Assembly (NCBI RefSeq): GCF_000143415.4
Contig: NW_003314332.1
Coordinates: forward strand, 285,494-349,493
Direction: 5' to 3'
Source: Selaginella moellendorffii
Lineage: Eukaryota > Streptophyta > Lycopodiopsida > Selaginellales > Selaginellaceae
DNA length: 64,000 bases
Under the pieces are notes generated by a model. It searched no databases. It was not told the DNA's origin and worked only from the letters and a program-made list of their open reading frames with translations. The position numbers and the translations under genes are program-made. Positions 56,201 through 64,000 of this stretch are shown in pieces; within the stretch, counting starts at the first letter, position 1, and each line of letters starts with the position of its first letter.

Positions 56201-57993
56201 TCCAATGGCTGATCTGTCGATCATTTTGCCCGAAAACCATTCCGTTTTCGTAAGCCAATACAAACTAGTGAAGGGGTTGGAGTTGACTTTGGTTAACTTA
56301 GACCTTAGTAGGTAATTTGTATGATACGGCCCGAAAGGGATGCTGACTTTTGAAGCTAAGGTAATTGAGTTGGATAGAGTCTGGAGTTAGTGTAGAAAAG
56401 TAACCGTTGCGCTTTTCTAAGAAAGGTGACCCTTGTGCCTTTCTTCTATAGCATTATGCTTGGTGGTAGTTTGCACCATGCATTTCGTTAGACTCTATGA
56501 GAGTAGTGAACTCTCACTGATCTTGACTTGGTCTTGGTGGCCTTGCGCCTTGGCTGAGGATGGTGATGTCCAACTTAGTTGTTTGGTTGAGATGTTAGTA
56601 CCCATACTATAGCTTTATCTATGAGGAGGTTGTTTACCGATATGAGTCCATCTCTTGGTCTTCACTTTAGTTTCCACTGAGTGTTGATCATGCATAGCTA
56701 GCCTCTTCAAGGCATGCTCAGAGCTATTGACTAGATATGTTGGTGAGCTTATCGCTATTGAGTTGGATTCAAGTGGTCATTTAGTTCATGCTTGTCCATG
56801 AACTTTTATCTCATGTCTGAGGTATTATGTGCATGCTAGACAAGTATATGACTTGATGATGTAAGTTGAGTGTAGGGTCTAAGGAGGGCAAGTTACAGAG
56901 TGATTGTTAGTTGCTTTGCAACTAATGATTGCTTATAGACTTTATTGAGGACTGTTGACACTTCCTTCACTTGATGAAGATTTAGCAGTGGTGGGCTTGC
57001 TTTACTGGATGGTGTTGCGGAGGATCGTGTTGTTAAACTTACATGGGTTTTCCATGTTGGCATGTCAACTCTACCTCTGTCGATATCATTTGGATATGTT
57101 TAGTCCATGGTGTTAGATTTCATTGAGCCTTGAATGTGGTGAATCACTCCTTGAGGAAGTGTTATCTGTAACTAAGTTTTGCTAAAGGGTTGGTCTCAAA
57201 TATTGACTTAAGTATCTTTGACTTTAGTTAGTTTGGTTGCTAAAAAGTTTTAGGTGGTGATTCACTCTAGTTTTCTTCTAGTTTTGTTATGGTGTTGATG
57301 ACATTAAAGTGATGCCTTGTCATTGATATTGTTGATGTTGAGATTCGAGTGAAATGAGATATCCTTCCAAGGATTGATATTAAGTTTCATTAGTCTTGAT
57401 GAAAATAGTGTTGATGATTTGGCTTTAGCTTTGTGTTGTTCACATTTATACATTTGCTAGTTAGCAAGTATATTGACGTTCAAACGAACTGAGTGGCAAG
57501 TTGAGTTAGTTGTGTTCTAGACGAGATTATTTAGTAAGGGTTGAGCTTTAAGCTTGTCCTTGAAAAGTGATTCAATCGTGGACTATGCTAACTCTACAAG
57601 CGAAAGAGTTAATGATTGATATTGAAAAGTTTGAATCCTTATTGGGTTTGAATTGGAATATATTGATCATTGATGATTCCCCTTGTGCTTGTTACGATGT
57701 GAGCTACGTCTTGCTATAAATGGATTCATGGAGGATCGATTAGATAATCACTTGTTAAGCATAACTTCGTTACGCTTGGCTTTTGGATTGATGCAGAAAT
57801 GCTCTTCATTAGCTTTAGCATTATGAAGTTTAGCTTATGGATGTGTTGAGGAAGATATTATGGGTTGCACTATGATTTTTTCTTTAGCATTGAAGTTAGC
57901 TTCTATGAGACTCGTGATTATTAATAGGCAAGATTTGGCTATAGGCTTCTTCGAGCTTTTGGTTCCTTGAATTTTATGCTCATAGTTCCATTT
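53233..57993 (+). mobile_element. LARD-type element, copy 2
   Basis: The 5' LTR 53233-54378 (1146 bp) begins TGTTGCGAATGTGAC and ends ATGCGCTACA. The primer site TGGTATCAGAG (54381-54391) is intact. The internal region to 57993 is non-coding and co-linear with 17061-19100 and then 33436-34740. The right part is missing: a TRIM begins at 57994 and what follows it is unrelated. Conservation of order between copies with no coding frame points to a non-autonomous family. Confidence 0.7.
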
Positions 57994-58666
57994 TGTAGCA
58001 CACCTTATCTCTCTCCCCTTAAGCCAACTAGAAAAGGGGCAATTGCTTGATGAGAGAGCCCTTAGTGGCTATTTTATCCCTATTTATTCCCCAAGGTTCC
58101 AAGGATCCATGGTGACAGTATACCCAAATCTCATCCCATGATCACATGCACTACACTCACCCCCCCTTCAGAGATGTCAATGTCCTCATTGACTATTGAC
58201 TAACAACCCCTACTGAGCCAAGGGGAACCAGCACCTTCATTTTCACACTAAATTTACCAATCCTTCCATTGTGTAGACCAGCTATTCCATGTGAGGCAAC
58301 TAGTCATCCATCTGTACCGCAGTCCCATGGTGGATACCTTCGTCTATGGATACTCCACACAAGAGGAAGGACGTACGCATGGATACCCAATACATATGAT
58401 TTCAAATTTAAGGGTAGGAATATACCTTGCTCAAGGGTATATTATATTTTAAGTAGCCACTAATCAATGGGAATCGAACCCGTGCCATTTGCTCCGATAC
58501 CAACTGTAGCGCACCTTATCTCTCTCCCCTTAAGCCAACTAGAAAAGGGGCAATTGCTTGATGAGAGAGCCCTTAGTGGCTATTTTATCCCCATTTATCC
58601 CCCATGGTTCCAAGGATCCACGGTGACAGTATATCTAAATCTCATCCCATGATCACATGCGCTACA
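57994..58666 (-). mobile_element. complete TRIM-type element (family 2)
   Basis: Near-identical 162-bp LTRs at 57994-58155 and 58505-58666 (start TGTAGC, end CTACA) flank a 349-bp non-coding interior. On the minus strand the initiator-Met primer site TGGTATCGGAGC lies just inside the upstream LTR (58491-58502 in reverse), and a strong purine tract GAAGGGGGGGTGAG touches the other LTR. A pol III B-box-like GGTTCGATTCC (58470-58480, minus) sits next to the primer site. No target duplication is evident. Confidence 0.8.
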
Positions 58667-59298
58667 ATACCTAAAGAATGGTTGGTTGTTAATGGGGTTG
58701 TGCTCACCTTGGATGAAATTGAAAACCTTGAGAAATTTGGTTTCAATCTTGAGAAGAAAGTTGAAGATATGAGTGATAAAACCAAGATTATTATACACAG
58801 GAGGCTAACAAGAAATTATAAAGCAATTAAATTTATTGATACTATCTCCAAGTAGAAACAGAGTAAAATAAGCTTGGCTCAAATGCTTAAATATAAGATT
58901 CTCCCCATAAAGTACATCATTGCACTTGCAAAAAAGTACATAGTAAAAACAAAAGTTGGAAAGTACACAATTGTTATTCAAAACTTTTCTTTTTGCAATG
59001 TCTAAACTTTACAAAGCGTGAGGAATATAGGAAGGTATATACTCCTTGCAAGCATATGTACTACATTTTTATACACACCTTACACCAAGATTCTAAACTG
59101 GAGATTCATATACAATAAGAAAACTTTACTATTTTTGAATTGTAGAAGACTTTTAGAGTTAACTAGATTTGCTAAAACTACCAATGTTTATTCTCTATCA
59201 ATAATATAAATTTATTAGACTTTATATAATTAATAATTAAATATTTTTTTAATTTCATATACTTGTGTGTGTTTTTTTCAAAATACTCCCCATAGTAC
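58667..59298. other. AT-rich stretch with a short frame of unknown origin
   Basis: The plus-strand frame to 58855 (IPKEWLVVNGVVLTLDEIENLEKFGF..., ending in a Lys-rich helix) may be a retroelement fragment; its apparent start lies inside the TRIM LTR. Nothing else is recognised. Confidence 0.3.
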
Positions 59299-60800
59299 TG
59301 TAAGCCACAAATTTTTTCTTTCCAATTTGCCAGCTTACCTCGTCTATCTGACCAACACTGCCTTGGCTTTTGCTAAGTTCTCTCGCTAAGGTTCCCGCCT
59401 ATGGTACCAGCTCCTACTTGGTCGTACTTGGTCTTAGCTACTCACTACACAAGCAACGGAGCGTTAGCCATCCATCCACGGATTCCCAAATCTCTCCCAA
59501 TGCCCCTCTCTAGGTTAGACTGGACTTAAGGTTCAGCTACACTCCCCGCAGGCACAAACAGCCAAACACATCAAGCCTCCAAGTTCGTAACATCCCTTGG
59601 TACAACAAGACTTGATCATGGGACCCTCTAAATCCCAAGCCTTGGGTGCAACACTTGCTTCGGGACACTGGGGCAAAACACCATGGCCTAATGGCCCGGT
59701 ATGGGTACCTCTACCCCCCCACTTCTATCCCAAAGGGAAGGCCCAAGCCCCTAGGAAGGGTGAGGACCAATGAGCCATTAGGTACTCAAGTGGGGCACCA
59801 CTCCACTTGAGCCGGGACCACCGCAGTCGGTTTCCCTTTCGGGAGTGGGAGCTGCTCTTGAGCACTTCCTTGGGTAGCCCCTCCGGCACCACCTAAGTCC
59901 ATGCTCACTCCCAACTCCCACCCAAGGCCCCTTGGCCCCAATCTCAACCTCAAGTTCGTTTGGAAGCACTGTTGGAGAGTTCCTTCAAGACTGGTTCCTA
60001 GACCTCACTATCCCTACTATACTTTTAGAACCCCCTGCATCCCCCCCCCCCCCTCGGGAGACGCACGCTTTGGGCTTTCACCTCTTGAACCCCTTGACCT
60101 GTATTAGTACTCGGTCTCGGACTCGATCTTGGACTTGATCTCAGACCCGACTTCGGATTTGGTCTCGGACTCGATCTCGGACTCGATCTCAGACCCAATC
60201 TCGGACTTGACTTCGGACTCAACCTCGGACTCGGTCTCGGACCCGATCTCGGATCTTGGACTCTGTCTCGAACTCAGTCTCTAAGTCGGCCTCGAACTCG
60301 ATTCCGGACTCTATCTCGAACTCGGTCTCAGAGTCGGTCTTGGACTCGATCTCAGACTCGGTCCCATTCGATAAACTCTTTGTCATTTTGGTCATGCTTT
60401 CAGGGATCCTTTAGCCTACAACACCTTGGGGAGTTGGTTTTTTACAACTCCACCACCCATAGAAGAAGTTTGATGCCCACATTGAATGTCTCTTTTTATC
60501 CTACGACTTGTTGACCATGTCTCCGGGGGCATCCCCCCACTTAGTAGTGTGCCTAAGTTAGCCTCCCCAGCTAAGAGCCCATGACAACGGAATATAGGTG
60601 TCCCTATACCCCTCACCTCACCACGCCCTAGTATGGGGCCAGGACTTGAACCTAGCCTTGCTTTACTAGGGGGTTGGGACTCGAACCCAACCTCCATAGA
60701 ATACGTCTACGGATTTGACATCCCCGTGGGGAGTCGAGTGTAGTTCCCTACGCCTGGTCAACCTAGCTAACCCATGCTAATTAGCTTACCTTTGGCGCGC
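59299..60800 (+). mobile_element. LTR of the simple-repeat-rich family, plus orientation
   Basis: Begins TGTAAGCCACAAATTT like the solo LTR at 14875, and carries GGCCCGGTATGGGTACC, a C-tract near 60040 and the CTCGGACTCG simple repeat at 60105-60370. The part 59680-60660 is the inverted counterpart of 28404-29386. The right end is not sharply defined; about 60800 is an estimate. Confidence 0.6.
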
Positions 60801-60849
60801 CTTTGGGTCCCAACATATACCATTGCTCAACTTTACAAATTGATATTTT

Positions 60850-63800
60850 AATTGAACTTTGCATAAGTACATAGAGTTCTGCCTTGTAGAAATTCCTCCA
60901 CTAGATCTCGCGCTTCTCCTCCGGTTCCCATGTTGCTTCGCAGTGTGAAAATCCTTTTCACTTCACATGGAACTCTCTCACCTCGCGTCTTTGTCACTTG
61001 CTCTTGCGCGCATTGAGGATGGCCTCGACTTCATATTCCTCTTCCCCTTGGATAACCTCGGGTAAAGGTCTTACTTGGTCCTTGAGAAGCGGATCCTCAA
61101 AGTACGGCTTGAGTAAGTTCATGTGAAACACTGGGTGCATCTTCCCCATCTTTCGAGAAAGTCGGAGACAGTAAGCCACTTTACCGATTCGTGCCTCAAT
61201 CTCGTAAGGCCCTGCAAACCTGCTTAAAGAACTCAAGATCAATTCATTTACAGGAATACATGCATTTTTACCTTTGGGTCAACTTTTGGCTGATCCCACT
61301 TGGTAGCCTGAGGTTCTTGGTGTTCAGCCACACCTTCTCCCCAGGTTGGAACTCTACATCCCGGCGCTTTTGGTTCATGTACTTGGTTTGCCTTTGTTAA
61401 GCCCGTTCCAAGGAATCCCTCACGAGATTCCAAATGTTGAGTCTTTCCGCTGTGAATGCCTCCACTACGGGTAACTCTCCATGATACTCGGCCATGCCAA
61501 GTTCCACAGGACTTTCAATAGCTCGCCCATTGATGACTTCCCATGGACTCACTCCGATACTTGAATGTGGTGAGCTATTATAACACATTTCGCAAGTCCC
61601 ATTATCCAATCGGTCTGGTCTCTCGAGAAGTGTTAGTGCTATCAAACTTGACTTACTACCCAATACCTGTCTATGGGTGATAGGCTGTGTTGAATTTCAA
61701 CTTGGTGCGATACTGTTCCAGGAGAGTTCTCCAAAACCTACTGATGGAGATCTTATCTCAATCTGAGATAATCTCTTCTGGCCTTCCCTGCATTCAAACC
61801 ACTTGTTCAAAGAATAGCTTCGCCACACCTTCCGCATCCACTTCCGTTGTGGTGGGTATGAAATGTGCCATCTTTGAAAATCGGTCCACCACCACAAATA
61901 TTGCATCGAACCCCTCGCTTGGGAGGAGTCCCGTAATGAAGTCCATCGTAAGACATTTCCACGGACGATTTGGAATTGGGATGCTATGTAACAAGCCCCC
62001 ACTCGCTTTAGTCACAGCTTTGACATACTGACATGTTGGACATATCTTTACATAGTCTTGGACGTCTTTAGTTATATCTGGTTAGTGATACTTCCTCTTG
62101 AGTAAGCCCATTGTTTTGGGCACTCCACCGTGTCTTGCAAAAGGTCCATCATGACACTCTTCTAAGGCTACCTTCCTTAGTTCCCCTTTTGGAACATACA
62201 CCCATGTTTGCTTGTAATAGATGAGTCCGTTGCATTTTGCATAGCCCATTTTCTCTTTCGTTGGTAGCTCACCTCTCTGATGAGCTTCCCGTGCCTCTAG
62301 ATTCCTCAGCAACACTTCTTGTGCTAGACCATCGTTCTCATATACTGTCCGCACATCATCCCAAAAGGTTGCTGTCGCGCTGGATATTGCTAACTTCAAG
62401 CTCACCTTTCGACTTAGTGCATCTGCCACGATGTTGCTCTTCCCAGGCTTGTACAGAATCTGGCAATCAAATTCGGCCATTGGGTTAAGAAGTGTTTCAT
62501 TGCCACATTGTCCGTGTAAACCTTGAAGTGTCTTCTAAGGTAGTGTCGCCATTCCTTGAGTGCCTTGACCACCGCAAACAATTCTTTCTCATGGGTAGGC
62601 CACTTCCGTTGAGCCTTGTCCAACTTCTTCGAGAAGAATGCTATTGGATGGTTGTCTTGCTTCAAAACTGCGCCCAACGCAAAGTATAAAGCATTTGTTT
62701 CTACCTCAAAGTCCTTACCAAAGTCTGGTAATGCCAACACGGAAGCCTTCCTCAACTTCCCTTTGAGGTAGACAAATGCCGCCTTGCATTCTGCTATCCA
62801 TACCATCTTCCCTTTTCCCATTTAGTCCATTAAGGGTAGAGTTACTCTCGAATAGTGTTTGATAAACTTTCGGTAGTAATTGCATAGCCCCAAGAATGCC
62901 CTTAACTCGTGTACATTTGATGGTCACTCCCAATCCTTGATCGCTTGGACCTTCTCAGGGTCCACTTTGAGCCCATCCTTGCCCACCACATGCCCGAGAA
63001 ACTTTACCTCTTGTTGAGCAAAGTCACTTTTGCTCTCTTTATCATACAGTTGGTGTTCCCTTAGTTTCTCAAACACTTTCGTCAAGTGTTCGGCATGCTC
63101 CTCTAGCGTTTTGCTATAGATCAGGATGTCATCAATATAAACGACCACAAAGTGATCTAGATAGGGTACAAAAATGTGGTTCATCAATGCCAAAAATGTT
63201 GCTGGCTCATTGCATAGCTCAAAGGGCATCACTAGAAACTTAAAGCTCCCATACTTTGTTCGACAGGTTGTCTTTTCGACATCTTCCTCTACTACCCTGA
63301 GCTGGTAGTATCCTGACCTTAGGTCAATCCTCGAGAAGTATTTTGCTTTTCCCAACCTATCGAACAGGTCCTCAATCCTTGGCAAAGGGTACTTGTTCTT
63401 CTTTGTATACTTGTTGAGCAACTAGTAGTCTATGCACATGCGCATAGATCCATCTTTCTTTTTCACAAATAATACCGACGCCCTATATGGTGACTTACTC
63501 AACCTAACATACCCTTTGTCCACCAACTCCTCTAGTTAGCGCTTGAGCTCCTCGAGTTCTTTTTTGTTCAAACGATAGGGGGGACGAACTATCGCCTTAG
63601 CACCCTCGACCAGCTCAATTTTATGTTCTATCGGTCATGCGGGGGGCAACCACGCCGGTAGCTCCTTTGGCATGGTATCCTGGAATTGGTCTAACACCTG
63701 CTGGATCACTAAAGGTACTTTTTCCATTCCCATCTTTTTGTCACTCTTCACCGAGAGTAAGCACAAAAATGCTGCCTTGGTTCGTTTAGTGAGTTGTCCT

Positions 63801-64000
63801 CTAATGGACACCAGGTTTAGGCAGGAATCTTTAGCCTTGCATTGCCCTACTTTTAGATCCTAGGCCTCCACCCTGGATCTTCTTCCTTGGGCATTCGCTA
63901 ATACCACAAGGTTCCTACCTTGTCCATGCAGGGCTACCACGAACCGATTGAACCAATCCATCCCGAAGATTACGTCAAATCCCACTATGTCTAACATGGT
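60850..64000 (-). pseudogene. second copy of the gypsy pol, decayed, runs off the window
   Basis: Minus-strand pol related to 29365-32829. Integrase C-terminus and chromodomain-like end (60994-61242: FAGPYEIEARIGKVAYCL, HPVFHMNLLKPY, EEEYEVEAIL), integrase middle (61397-61663 and 61794-62015), HHCC region to RNase H (62082-62821), reverse transcriptase (62924-63421, with YIDDILIYS) and protease-side sequence up to the edge. Stops and frameshifts separate the pieces, and about 50 bp of RNase H is deleted near 62482. It still has the integrase end that the 29-kb copy lacks. Confidence 0.8.

Noticed and set aside
58440-58505. tRNA-like T-arm (GGTTCGATTCC) on the minus strand
   Set aside because: No acceptor, D or anticodon arms can be folded around it and it lies beside an LTR primer site, so it is not a tRNA gene.

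Overview
The window looks like nuclear DNA of a seed-free vascular plant, most likely a lycophyte close to Selaginella. The basis is indirect: every intron I can reconstruct is 32-57 nt except one of 144 nt; there is a cluster of MiAMP1-type antimicrobial peptide genes and two eukaryotic-looking Fic-domain genes; there is a short CCCTAAA telomere-like tract; and most of the DNA is nested LTR retrotransposons. No bacterial operon, CRISPR array, rRNA or intact tRNA was found.

Layout. (1) 1.0-3.7 kb: four MiAMP1-like units in two divergent pairs, produced by tandem duplication; one is broken. (2) 3.7-19.1 kb: AT-rich retroelement debris, two miniature (TRIM-type) LTR elements, and the left half of a non-coding (LARD-type) LTR element carrying a solo LTR with a 5-bp target duplication. 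(3) 19.6-28.4 kb: an unusual locus on the minus strand. A gene of at least ten tiny-intron exons joins a ParB-like domain, a long acidic/Pro-rich linker and an FCP1/NIF-type HAD phosphatase domain. A second, two-exon gene encodes two DUF8039-like repeats. At least 13 copies of a 22-bp palindrome are scattered through this locus, several of them inside introns. (4) 28.4-33.4 kb: Ty3/gypsy element with a long polyprotein truncated in the integrase. (5) 33.4-36.7 kb: apparently the right half of the LARD element begun at 14.2 kb, so block (3)+(4) lies inside it. (6) 36.7-43.2 kb: a duplicated 1.5-kb LTR-containing block, a tandem TRIM array and a decayed gypsy gag-pol. (7) 43.4-46.2 kb: GC-rich gene island with two Fic-domain genes and two small candidates, bracketed by inverted foldback-element arms. 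(8) 46.7-64.0 kb: copia, gypsy and foldback relics, a second LARD copy, a complete TRIM, a simple-repeat-rich LTR and a second decayed copy of the gypsy element running off the right edge.

Functionally there are three islands in a retrotransposon sea: secreted defence peptides, a putative AMPylation (Fic) gene pair, and the ParB-like/FCP1 plus DUF8039 locus with its dispersed palindromes. The last is the best candidate for an undescribed system, possibly a mobile element or a domesticated one. All splice models are read by eye from GT-AG sites and frame continuity and have not been tested.
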